Assembly: GCA_002271215.1 (NCBI GenBank) | Contig: CP018628.1 | Coordinates: forward strand, 1,178,001-1,242,000 | Direction: 5' to 3' | DNA: 64,000 nt | From: Lelliottia jeotgali | GTDB taxonomy: Bacteria > Pseudomonadota > Gammaproteobacteria > Enterobacterales > Enterobacteriaceae | Shown: positions 44,395-51,836 of the stretch, in pieces | How the letters are laid out: each line of letters begins with the position of its first letter | Numbering within the stretch: position 1 is the first letter of the stretch | Made by a program: the position numbers and the translations under genes | Notes under the pieces: model-generated | What the model saw: only the letters and a program-made list of their open reading frames with translations | Databases searched by the model: none | What the model was told of the DNA's origin: nothing

Positions 44395-44440
44395 TTGACG
44401 ACTTTATCAGCATATCTATAATGAGTGCTTACTCACTCAT
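44395..44440 (+). promoter_or_regulatory. romA-ramA promoter with RamR operator
   Basis: TTGACG (44395-44400), a 16-base spacer and TATAAT (44417-44422) make a strong sigma-70 promoter towards romA. The RamR box ATGAGTG-N6-CACTCAT (44421-44440) overlaps the end of the -10 element and the start site, as described for Salmonella and Klebsiella. Both half-sites are perfect, so repression should be intact. Confidence 0.88.
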
Positions 44441-44495
44441 AATCAAGTTTAACCCGCGCAAACCATCGGAAGGGGGCGCGTATTCGGGTCAGGAT

Positions 44496-45599
44496 ATGAA
44501 GAAGCCTCTTTTTGTTAGCGTGGTGTTTGTCATGATTATTGCAGCAGCTGCGAGTTTACCCTTTGTTTTAAATGCCGGATTTGGCCAGCCGCCGCAGGGC
44601 GAGCAGCTCAGTGAGGTTGAAGCATCCCCGCAATACCGTGAAGGTCAGTTCCACAATACGCTGCCGACGCCGGGCTACAACGGCGATAAAAATATGCTGG
44701 TGGCGATGTGGGAATTTTTGGTCAGCAAAACAGAAAATGCGCGTCCCGCGCAGCCGCTGCCGCTGGTAAAAACCGATCTGGCGGCGATTCCGCTGGAGCA
44801 GGACACGCTGGTCTGGCTCGGACATTCGTCCTGGTATTTGCAGCTGGCGGGAAAACGCATTCTGATCGATCCGGTCTTCAGCAACTACGCTGCGCCGTTT
44901 TCGTTCCTCAATAAGGCCTTTGCCGGGGACTATCCGTGGCGTGCGGACACGATGCCGGAGATAGACCTGCTGATCATTTCGCACGATCACTACGATCACC
45001 TCGATTACGCCACCATCAAGGCGCTGATGCCGAAAGTGAAACGCGTGGTGACGCCGCTCGGCGTGGGATCGCATCTGCGCTATTGGGGAATGGACCCTAA
45101 CATTATCGACGAACGCGACTGGAATCAGTCGGTGCGCATCAGCGATGAACTGACCGTTCACGTGCTGCCCGCACGTCACTTCTCGGGACGTGGGATAAAA
45201 CGCAATCAGACTCTGTGGGGCAGTTTTATGTTCGTCACGCCTGAACAGAAAGTCTATTACAGCGGCGATTCCGGCTACGGCCCGCACTTCAAGGCGATTG
45301 GTGAGCAGTTTGGCGAAATCGACCTGGCGATTATGGAAAACGGCCAGTACGACCAGGACTGGAAATACATTCATATGCTGCCGGAAGAGACGGCGCAGGC
45401 CGCCGCCGATATTAACGCCAAAGCAGTCGTACCGGGCCATTACGGGCGCTTTGTGCTGGCGAAACACAGCTGGAACGACCCGATTATTCAGCTGACGCGT
45501 GCCAGCCAGGACAAAAATTATCGCCTGCTGACGCCCGAACTGGGCGAGCCGGTGCGGGTGAATGATGTAACGCAGCAATTTCGTGAGTGGTGGAAATAA
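44496..45599 (+). CDS. romA: RomA, membrane-anchored metallo-beta-lactamase-fold protein
   Basis: 367 residues. An N-terminal signal anchor (LFVSVVFVMIIAAAASLPFVL) is followed by an MBL-fold hydrolase domain with HDHYDHLDYAT (metal site), ARHFSGRG, YYSGDSGYG and VPGHYGRF. It resembles N-acylphosphatidylethanolamine phospholipase D-type enzymes rather than antibiotic-cleaving lactamases. RomA was named for its effect on outer-membrane porin levels in Enterobacter, part of which is now ascribed to the co-transcribed ramA. It starts at the ATG at 44496 with a close AGGAT; the frame runs open upstream across the operator. Confidence 0.93.
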   Translation: MKKPLFVSVVFVMIIAAAASLPFVLNAGFGQPPQGEQLSEVEASPQYREGQFHNTLPTPGYNGDKNMLVAMWEFLVSKTENARPAQPLPLVKTDLAAIPLEQDTLVWLGHSSWYLQLAGKRILIDPVFSNYAAPFSFLNKAFAGDYPWRADTMPEIDLLIISHDHYDHLDYATIKALMPKVKRVVTPLGVGSHLRYWGMDPNIIDERDWNQSVRISDELTVHVLPARHFSGRGIKRNQTLWGSFMFVTPEQKVYYSGDSGYGPHFKAIGEQFGEIDLAIMENGQYDQDWKYIHMLPEETAQAAADINAKAVVPGHYGRFVLAKHSWNDPIIQLTRASQDKNYRLLTPELGEPVRVNDVTQQFREWWK

Positions 45600-45634
45600 T
45601 GTTTAACCAGCAGGTATCAGAGGGGGAGAACAGC

Positions 45635-45976
45635 ATGACTATTTCCGCTCAGGTCATCGACACCATCGTCGAATGGATCGACGACAATCTTCATCAGCCG
45701 CTGCGCATAGAAGAGATCGCCCGTCACGCGGGGTATTCCAAATGGCATTTACAGCGGTTGTTTATGCAGTACAAGGGCGAAAGTCTAGGGCGCTATATTC
45801 GCGAGCGCAAACTGCTGCTGGCGGCGAAGGATCTGCGTGAGTCGGACGAGCGGGTGTATGACATTTGTCTGCGCTACGGGTTTGATTCCCAGCAGACCTT
45901 TACGCGGATTTTTACCCGCACGTTTAATCAGCCGCCAGGCGCGTACCGCAAAGAGAATCACAGTCGCACGCATTGA
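45635..45976 (+). CDS. ramA: RamA, AraC/XylS-family global activator
   Basis: 113-residue activator related to MarA, SoxS and Rob, with two helix-turn-helix motifs (IEEIARHAGYSKWHLQRLFM and VYDICLRYGFDSQQTFTRIF) and the usual AraC tail (TFNQPPGAYRKE). It switches on acrAB-tolC and other defence genes and lowers porin synthesis. The ATG at 45635 has AGGGGGAG upstream and lies 35 bases after romA, so both share the RamR-controlled promoter. It is followed by a REP array. Confidence 0.96.
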   Translation: MTISAQVIDTIVEWIDDNLHQPLRIEEIARHAGYSKWHLQRLFMQYKGESLGRYIRERKLLLAAKDLRESDERVYDICLRYGFDSQQTFTRIFTRTFNQPPGAYRKENHSRTH

Positions 45977-45990
45977 TTTTTGCGGCCAAC

Positions 45991-46020
45991 GCCCGGTGGC
46001 GCTGCGCTTACCGGGCCTAC
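45991..46020 (-). repeat. REP element in opposite orientation
   Basis: GCCCGGTGGCGCTGCGCTTA followed by CCGGGCCTAC is a REP unit facing the other way from the array at 46034, 14 bases before it. Together they form a BIME-like block after ramA that may protect or terminate transcripts. Confidence 0.8.
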
Positions 46021-46033
46021 AACTGCGCGAACA

Positions 46034-46482
46034 TAGGCCGGGTAAGGCGCAGCCGCCACCCGGCACAAAGACCGCACAGAACGAGTATGCCGGATAAGGC
46101 GTAGCCGCCACCCGGCACAAAGACGGCACAGAACGAGTAGGCCGGGTAAGGCGCAGCCGCCACCCGGCAACAAAGACCGCACAGAACGAGTAGGCCGGAT
46201 AAGGCGTAGCCGCCACCCGGCACAAAGCCCGCACAGAACGACTAGGCCGGGTAAGGCGCAGCCGCCACCCGGCACAAAGACCGCACAGAACGAGTAGGCC
46301 GGGTAAGGCGTAGCCGCCACCCGGCACAAAGACCGCACAGAACGAGTAGGCCGGATAAGGCGTTGCCGCCACCCGGCACAAAGACGGCACAGAACGAGTA
46401 GGCCGGGTAAGGCGCAGCCGCCACCCGACACAAAGCCCGCACAGAACGAGTAGGCCGGGTAAGGCGTAGCCGCCACCCGGCA
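46034..46482 (+). repeat. Tandem array of nine REP units, 52-base period
   Basis: Nine REP copies begin at 46034, 46086, 46138, 46191, 46243, 46295, 46347, 46399 and 46451. The period is 52 bases, with one 53-base unit. Each has the palindrome GCCGGGTAAGGCG(C/T)AGCCGC-CACCCGGC or the GGATAAGGCG variant, then a spacer ending in CACAGAACGAG. Units differ by a few substitutions (GCGTTGCC, CATTATC end), so the array is not freshly made. It lies between the convergent ramA and foxA-like genes and codes for nothing; the proline/cysteine-rich open frames through it are artefacts. Confidence 0.93.
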
Positions 46483-46490
46483 TTATCACC

Positions 46491-48635
46491 TTACCAGCGA
46501 TAATTCACCGTCGCCGTCACCGTACGACCAATCCCGTAGAAGCACGCCGTATCGCTGGCGCAGGACGCCACATACTTGGTATCCGCCACGTTATTGACGT
46601 TGAACTGCACGCTCGCCCCTTTCAGGCTGCTGCTCAGTTCACCCAGCTCATAGCTCATCATCGCGTCATACAAATCCACTGACGCCACCTTGAAGGTGTT
46701 TTTCGCATCGCCGTAGCTGGTGCCGATGTAGCGCATCCCCACGCCAGCCGTCAGGCTTTTCAGCGCGCCGCCCGGCACGGTATAGCTGGCGAAGGCTGAT
46801 GCCATGTGCGCCGGAATACGCGCCGGGGTTTTGCCTTCGGTACCTGCCACCGTGGTGCTCTGGGTTTCTGCGTCCGTATAGGTATAAGAACCGATCAGGT
46901 TGATGCTCTCCATCAGCGTCGAATGGATCTCCGCTTCCACCCCTTTAGATCGCACTTCGCCCGCATTTTCGAACCAGCCCTGGGCGCTGTTGTAGGTCGC
47001 CACGTTGCTCTGAGTCAGATCGTACAGCGCCAGGGTCATCAGCGTTGAATCGACCGGCTGATACTTCAGGCCGATTTCGGTCTGTTTCCCGGTGGTCGGC
47101 TTAAACGGTGCCACGCCTGGCGCGCGGTTGGTTTGCAGGCTTGGCTCGAAAGAAGTGCTGTAGCTGATGTACGGTGACAGACCAAAATCGAACGCGTACA
47201 GCAGGCCGGTACGCCAGGTGAACTTATTATCGTTCTGCTGGGTCGGCGCGCTGCCGGTGAAATCAGTAGTACGCACTTCGGCCCAGTCGTAGCGCCCGGA
47301 AACCAGCCACTCCCAGTTATTCCAGCTCAGCTGATCCTGTAAATAGACGCCCATCTGGTCGAAGTTTTGCTGCTCGTCCGTCGCTTTACTGAAGGTACTC
47401 TCATCGACGTTGATCCCGTATACCGGTTTCGTCCAGTCGAGGTCGTACTGCGTCCCCATCCCGCGCTCCAGCAGCTGTTTGTCTTTGCTGGTTTTGTAAT
47501 CCAGGCCGCCGAGCAGCGTGTGGTTCACCTCGCCGGTCGCGAACAGGGATTCCAGTTGGTTATCAAGACCAAACTCGTTGGTGGTGCGCTCTTCGTGCTG
47601 GGCGCGACGGGTCAGTACCGTGCTGTCTGCTGCGCTGTTGGCGTACACCAGATAACGATATTTCTGTTTGATGGAGGCATAACGGGCGTTCTGGCGGAAG
47701 GTGAGATTATCGTCAAACTGATGTTCCAGCTCGTAGCCAATCATGGTTTGTTCGCGCCAGGACTGGTTGTAATCCGGATCGCTGACGTTAAAGTCGCGCG
47801 GAATGTAACGCCCGTTGGCGCTGGTCACCGTGCCGTAGGCGGGCAGGAAGTTACGATAGCCCGCGTCAGGATCTTTCTGGTAGCTGGTCAGCAGGGTGAA
47901 TCGTGTTTGATCGTTCGGGTACCAGGTGATCGCCGGGGCAATCGCCATCCGCGTCTCTTTGTAATCTTCGACCTGATTATGCTGCGTTCGCGCAATCCCG
48001 TTCACGCGATACAGCACGCGCCCGTCGTCGCTCAGCGGCCCGCCAAAATCAAACGCGCCTTCAGCCAAATCATGATTCCCGGTGCGGAACTGCACGTTGT
48101 GAATCGGCTCGCTGGTCGGGCGTTTACTGGTCATGCTGATTAACCCGCCTGGGTTTACCTGACCAAACAGCACCGAGGCAGGGCCGCGCACCAGTTCGAC
48201 GCGCTCCAGCAGCCACGGATCGACGGTGCCGGTTTGCGAGGAGGCGGTTGCGCCGTAGCTCAGTCCGTCGAGGAATTTCGGCACGTAGCTAAAACCGCGC
48301 ACGAACACTTCATCGTTGCGGTTGGACGAGCCGCGATATTCGGTAAATACGCCAGCGGAATAGCGCAGCGCCTGTGACACGGACGTGACATCGAGCTGCT
48401 CCATCTGATCGCGCGTGATCACCGAAACTGACTGTGGCGTTTTCACAATATCCGCACTGGTTTTTGTCGCAGAGAGGGTTTTTGTCGCCACGATCCCCTT
48501 CACCTGCGCGGTCGGTTCCTGGCTGGTACTCGCAGTAACAACAACGGTTTCTTCTTTATTTTCTGCCTGAACCGCCACGCTAACGGTGGCCAGACTCAGG
48601 AGCCAGAGCTGCATTATCTTATTCTTTTTAAACAT
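46491..48635 (-). CDS. TonB-dependent hydroxamate siderophore receptor (FoxA-like)
   Basis: 714-residue outer-membrane receptor. Signal peptide ends at AVQAE, then TonB box EETVVVTAS, plug (KTPQSVSVITRDQMEQLDVT, VFVRGFSYVPKFLDGL, VELVRGPASVLFGQVNPGG) and a 22-strand barrel ending VTATVNYRW. It resembles FoxA/FhuA-type receptors for ferrioxamine or ferrichrome; the exact ligand is not fixed by the sequence. It is divergent from a periplasmic Fes-like esterase, with a Fur-like palindrome in the gap. AAGGG lies 12 bases before the ATG; Met8 is another possible start. Confidence 0.9.
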   Translation of the reverse strand: MFKKNKIMQLWLLSLATVSVAVQAENKEETVVVTASTSQEPTAQVKGIVATKTLSATKTSADIVKTPQSVSVITRDQMEQLDVTSVSQALRYSAGVFTEYRGSSNRNDEVFVRGFSYVPKFLDGLSYGATASSQTGTVDPWLLERVELVRGPASVLFGQVNPGGLISMTSKRPTSEPIHNVQFRTGNHDLAEGAFDFGGPLSDDGRVLYRVNGIARTQHNQVEDYKETRMAIAPAITWYPNDQTRFTLLTSYQKDPDAGYRNFLPAYGTVTSANGRYIPRDFNVSDPDYNQSWREQTMIGYELEHQFDDNLTFRQNARYASIKQKYRYLVYANSAADSTVLTRRAQHEERTTNEFGLDNQLESLFATGEVNHTLLGGLDYKTSKDKQLLERGMGTQYDLDWTKPVYGINVDESTFSKATDEQQNFDQMGVYLQDQLSWNNWEWLVSGRYDWAEVRTTDFTGSAPTQQNDNKFTWRTGLLYAFDFGLSPYISYSTSFEPSLQTNRAPGVAPFKPTTGKQTEIGLKYQPVDSTLMTLALYDLTQSNVATYNSAQGWFENAGEVRSKGVEAEIHSTLMESINLIGSYTYTDAETQSTTVAGTEGKTPARIPAHMASAFASYTVPGGALKSLTAGVGMRYIGTSYGDAKNTFKVASVDLYDAMMSYELGELSSSLKGASVQFNVNNVADTKYVASCASDTACFYGIGRTVTATVNYRW

Positions 48636-48698
48636 TTTTATTAAAATCCCTTAATTGCTATCGCCATAAAAACACCCTAATAACGGCGTAGATGATAT

Positions 48699-48719
48699 TG
48701 CAAATTATTACTATTTGCA
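48699..48719. promoter_or_regulatory. Candidate Fur site between receptor and esterase
   Basis: TGCAAAT and ATTTGCA form perfect seven-base arms around seven AT-rich bases, with the 7-1-7-like layout of Fur-binding regions. It lies between the divergent foxA-like and esterase genes, so one site could control both. Confidence 0.5.
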
Positions 48720-48758
48720 TTAGCGTTGGTAACAAATTTCGCAGGGGAACGAGTCGGC

Positions 48759-50327
48759 ATGAAAAGGGCGTGGAGTGGGTTGCTGTTAGGGATAAGTACG
48801 CTGCCAGCACTGGCGGCAACGTGCGAGCATCCTTCCATCCGGGGTGAGCAAAACGGGAAATTCGATGCCAGCGGTGAGGTCTGTTTTGTCCTGCCTGCGC
48901 TCGGTGAAAACTATGTCTCCGCGACGCTGAACGGCGTGACGGATGCAAAACTTCTCGACGGACAAAACCGCCGCATTCGTACGCTGATTGAAAATGGCCC
49001 TGCTGATGGCGAGCACTCACTGCTGTTTGCCCTGCCGGTGCAGCAGAGCACCTCTCTGGTATTACATGGGGAAGAGGGCAAGCCGTGGCGCTTTACGTGG
49101 CGGATGAAAGAGACCTCGCCGCTCGCACGCACGCAAATGCTCGAGCCCGAAAGCCCGACGCTGCAAAAACTGGCTCAGACGGTTGCTGCCGGTGGGAGTA
49201 CTGATGCGTTCTGGCAGACGCAAATTCGGCAGGGAACGCCGATGGTGGAGCCGGTCGATGCCCGCCATAAGCGTGTGACCTTCTTGTGGCGTGGCGCGCG
49301 CGATAACGTCTTTATTCTCGGCTCGCCCGCGGGCGATCACGATCCGCTGTTCCGCCTCGGGAAAACTGACGTCTGGTTTCGCAGCTACGTGGTACCAGCA
49401 GACACCCTCATGCAGTACAAACTGGCACCGGACGTGCCGCGTGTGGAAGGGAACGCGCGCGATCAGCGCCGCGCCATTCTGGTGAGCGCGCAGGCCGATC
49501 CGCTCAATCCGCAAACCTACGGCGATCAACAGGCCGACCGCTGGAACCGCTATTCGCTGCTCGATCTCAGCCCCGCGCGCTACTGTTCGGCTCAGGCCGT
49601 CGCGCAGCCGCTGACCCACGGTTCGCTCACACGCCAGCTGTTTGCCAGCCAAATCCTCGGTAACTCGCGTGAAGTGATGATTTACAAACCGCGCGGCGCA
49701 CAGCCCGCGCGCTGGACGTTGATCCTGTTCGACGGGCAGATTTATCAGGACGAATACCACTTTGCCAACGTGCTCGACGGGCTGATCGCCCGGCACCATC
49801 TTCCGCCTGTCAACGTGGTGTTTATCGATAGCCTCGATCACGCCCGTCGCGGCAAAGAGCTGCCGCCAAATGCGGATTACGCCGATTTTATGGGAAAGGA
49901 ACTGTTGCCGTGGCTGCGTGGGCAGGGAATTGCGCTGCAGCGGCAAAAAACGGTGCTGGCGGGTTCAAGCTACGGCGGGATTGCGTCGTCGTGGGTGGCG
50001 CTGCGCTATCCGCACCTGTTCGGCAACGTGCTGAGTTTATCGGGTTCGTACTGGTGGGCACCGAAAGAGGAAGCGCCTGGTTGGCTCACGCGGCAGTATC
50101 AGCAGTCGCCAGCGTATCCGATTCGTTTCTGGCTACAGGCCGGGCGATTCGAAACTTCAGGGCCGGGGGGCGGGATCTATCGCAATACCGAAATGTTCGG
50201 ACAGGTTTTACGTGATAAAGGCTACCGCGTGAGTTTCCATCCGTGGTCCAGCGGCCACGATTACGCGGCCTGGTGCGAAGCGCTGATCCACGGGATGCGC
50301 GATTTTACCGGCTTACGCGGACAGTGA
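48759..50327 (+). CDS. Periplasmic Fes/IroE-like siderophore esterase
   Basis: 522-residue alpha/beta hydrolase of the enterochelin esterase family with a signal peptide (LLLGISTLPALAA), so periplasmic rather than cytoplasmic like Fes. The N-terminal half is the Fes-type beta-sandwich (VTFLWRGARDNVFILGSPAG). The catalytic domain has the nucleophile motif AGSSYGGIASSW, an acid candidate in the QAGRFETSGPG region and the late His in SSGHDYAAW. Divergent neighbour is a siderophore receptor; it may hydrolyse the imported siderophore or release iron. The ATG at 48759 follows AGGGGA; its 3' end overlaps ybdJ by 15 bases (convergent). Confidence 0.86.
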   Translation: MKRAWSGLLLGISTLPALAATCEHPSIRGEQNGKFDASGEVCFVLPALGENYVSATLNGVTDAKLLDGQNRRIRTLIENGPADGEHSLLFALPVQQSTSLVLHGEEGKPWRFTWRMKETSPLARTQMLEPESPTLQKLAQTVAAGGSTDAFWQTQIRQGTPMVEPVDARHKRVTFLWRGARDNVFILGSPAGDHDPLFRLGKTDVWFRSYVVPADTLMQYKLAPDVPRVEGNARDQRRAILVSAQADPLNPQTYGDQQADRWNRYSLLDLSPARYCSAQAVAQPLTHGSLTRQLFASQILGNSREVMIYKPRGAQPARWTLILFDGQIYQDEYHFANVLDGLIARHHLPPVNVVFIDSLDHARRGKELPPNADYADFMGKELLPWLRGQGIALQRQKTVLAGSSYGGIASSWVALRYPHLFGNVLSLSGSYWWAPKEEAPGWLTRQYQQSPAYPIRFWLQAGRFETSGPGGGIYRNTEMFGQVLRDKGYRVSFHPWSSGHDYAAWCEALIHGMRDFTGLRGQ

Positions 50328-50561
50328 AAACCAGCGGCGCCAGATGAAACGCAGGACGAAAAATTCAATGGCGCCGAGCAGGATAAACCACAGACAGAAC
50401 ACCAGGGTGTAGAGCTGATTCAAATCCATGAGGTGAAACAGTGCGACCAGTCTCTGCGCCAGCGCCAGTCCAAACGACGGTGCAGGAAGCAGCAGGCAGG
50501 AGAGAAGTGCCATCAGCAAAATGCCTCCTGCCGTCAACAGGGATTCTAACGGGTGTCTCAT
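50313..50561 (-). CDS. ybdJ: YbdJ, small inner-membrane protein (DUF1158)
   Basis: 82 residues, same length as E. coli YbdJ and very similar (HPLESLLTAGGILLMALLSC, LFHLMDLNQLYTLVFCLW, ILLGAIEFFVLRFIWRRWFS). Two to three membrane helices; function unknown. The start at 50561 fits the family. An IS1 lies only 16 bases upstream, so the original ribosome site and promoter are largely displaced and expression may depend on the insertion sequence end. Confidence 0.92.
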   Translation of the reverse strand: MRHPLESLLTAGGILLMALLSCLLLPAPSFGLALAQRLVALFHLMDLNQLYTLVFCLWFILLGAIEFFVLRFIWRRWFSLSA

Positions 50562-50632
50562 ATTAATGTTAATTGTCGGTGATGCTGCCAACTTACTGAT
50601 TTAGTGTATGATGGTGTTTTTGAGGTGCTCCA

Positions 50633-50908
50633 GTGGCTTCTGTTTCTATCAGCTGTCCCTCCTGTTCAGCTACTGACGGGGTGGTGCGTAACGGCAAAAG
50701 CACTGCCGGACATCAGCGCTATCTCTGCTCTCACTGCCGTAAAACATGGCAACTGCAGTTCACTTACACCGCTTCTCAACCCGGTACGCACCAGAAAATC
50801 ATTGATATGGCCATGAATGGTGTTGGATGCCGGGCAACCGCCCGCATTATGGGCGTTGGCCTCAACACGATTTTACGTCACTTAAAAAACTCAGGCCGCA
50901 GTCGGTAA
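50633..50908 (+). CDS. insA: IS1 InsA, transposition repressor
   Basis: 91-residue InsA with a zinc-binding [24 protein letters not shown] start and the helix-turn-helix that binds the IS ends. It starts with GTG at 50633, as in IS1. Alone it represses its own promoter; the transposase InsAB' is made by -1 frameshifting at the A6C run (50884-50890). Confidence 0.95.
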
Positions 50909-51330
50909 CCTCGCGCATACAGCCGGGCAGTGATGTGATTGTCTGCGCTGAAATGGACGAACAGTGGGGCTACGTCGGTGCTAAATCACGTCAGCGCTGG
51001 CTGTTTTACGCGTATGACAGGATACGGAGGACGATTGTGGCGCACGTCTTCGGTGAACGCACTCTGGCCACACTGGAGCGACTTCTGAGCCTGCTGTCGG
51101 CCTTTGAGGTCGTGGTATGGATGACGGATGGCTGGCCGCTGTATGAATCCCGCCTGAAGGGAAAGCTGCACGTTATCAGCAAGCGTTACACTCAGCGCAT
51201 TGAGCGACATAACCTGAATCTGAGACAACATCTGGCAAGGCTGGGACGGAAGTCACTGTCGTTCTCAAAATCGGTGGAGCTGCATGACAAGGTCATCGGG
51301 CATTATCTGAACATAAAACACTATCAGTAA
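50827..51330 (+). CDS. insB: IS1 InsB, catalytic part of the transposase
   Basis: 167-residue frame fused in vivo to InsA by a -1 shift at AAAAAAC. It has the DDE-type catalytic region ([58 protein letters not shown]). No stop or frameshift interrupts it. The reading frame opens inside insA; the functional protein is the InsAB' fusion from 50633. Confidence 0.93.
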
Positions 51331-51518
51331 GTTGGAGTCATTACCTAATTGTCAGTTAAAAAAGTTATTGTCCGGGATTCTGCAACGTAAAGCAATATCA
51401 TCACGAAATACACTTCCCGGATAACAAAACAATAAATATTCCGGGAATATTCCTGATTTAATTAAACCTGCAATGAATGAATTCAATTATTCTCTGGTTA
51501 TGTAAATAACTGTCATCA

Positions 51519-51629
51519 TCAGGCAAGTAATTTTACAAACGTATAAGTGCTGTATCCAATTAACGTCGCAATAACAATGGCAACAACTATGTACAAAGCC
51601 AGGCGGCGCCCGCGATAAATACCAAACAT
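51519..51629 (-). CDS. 36-residue membrane peptide next to P-type ATPase
   Basis: A small open frame of 36 residues reading MFGIYRGRRLALYIVVAIVI and then ATLIGYSTYTFVKLLA. A basic start (RGRR) is followed by one hydrophobic helix of about 20 residues, a layout like KdpF, MgtS or MgtR regulators of transporters. It has a near-perfect ribosome site (GAGGAGAG, about six bases before ATG). It lies 208 bases before the ATPase gene on the opposite strand. I recognise no homologue. The link to the ATPase is inference from position and size. Confidence 0.66.
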   Translation of the reverse strand: MFGIYRGRRLALYIVVAIVIATLIGYSTYTFVKLLA

Positions 51630-51836
51630 GCTCTCTCCTCGTTTAGATTGCGTTTAGAAATATTTTGTAAAAATCATCTTATCGAAATAGTGAAAGTTAG
51701 TTTTGAATAACCCGGCGCTAATTATATTGCGGCAGATCAATTTACACCGCAAGAATTAACGCCATTAAATTTGAATTTATTAAAGCCAGAAAGGAATTCA
51801 GGCTTCCGTCCACCGGATATTGAAGGAATTGCATCA

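Larger units (their letters stand above)
50578..51345 (+). mobile_element. Complete IS1
   Basis: Exactly 768 bases from GGTGATGCTGCCAACTTACT to the terminal GTCATTACC, the length and ends of IS1. It is flanked by an 8-base direct repeat TAATTGTC (50570-50577 and 51346-51353); IS1 usually makes nine, sometimes eight. Both reading frames are intact, so it should be able to transpose. It sits between ybdJ and the ATPase/RND block and may be recent. Confidence 0.97.

Noticed and set aside
44341..44400. A marbox upstream of the romA promoter
   Set aside because: GCTGCAACGCGGAATGTCAAA partly resembles the consensus, but several core positions mismatch in every register I tried.
44496..45599. RomA as an antibiotic-cleaving metallo-beta-lactamase
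   Set aside because: The fold is MBL, but the motif set and membrane anchor match phospholipase-D-like RomA, not class B lactamases.
46034..46482. Possible CRISPR array
   Set aside because: Units are 52 bases with nearly identical spacers and internal REP palindromes; CRISPR spacers would be unique, and there are no cas genes nearby.
45785..46489. Long open frames rich in repeated CAVFVPGGGYALPG-like segments
   Set aside because: They are the REP array read in several frames; stops are missing because the repeat period and sequence avoid them. No ribosome site and no family.
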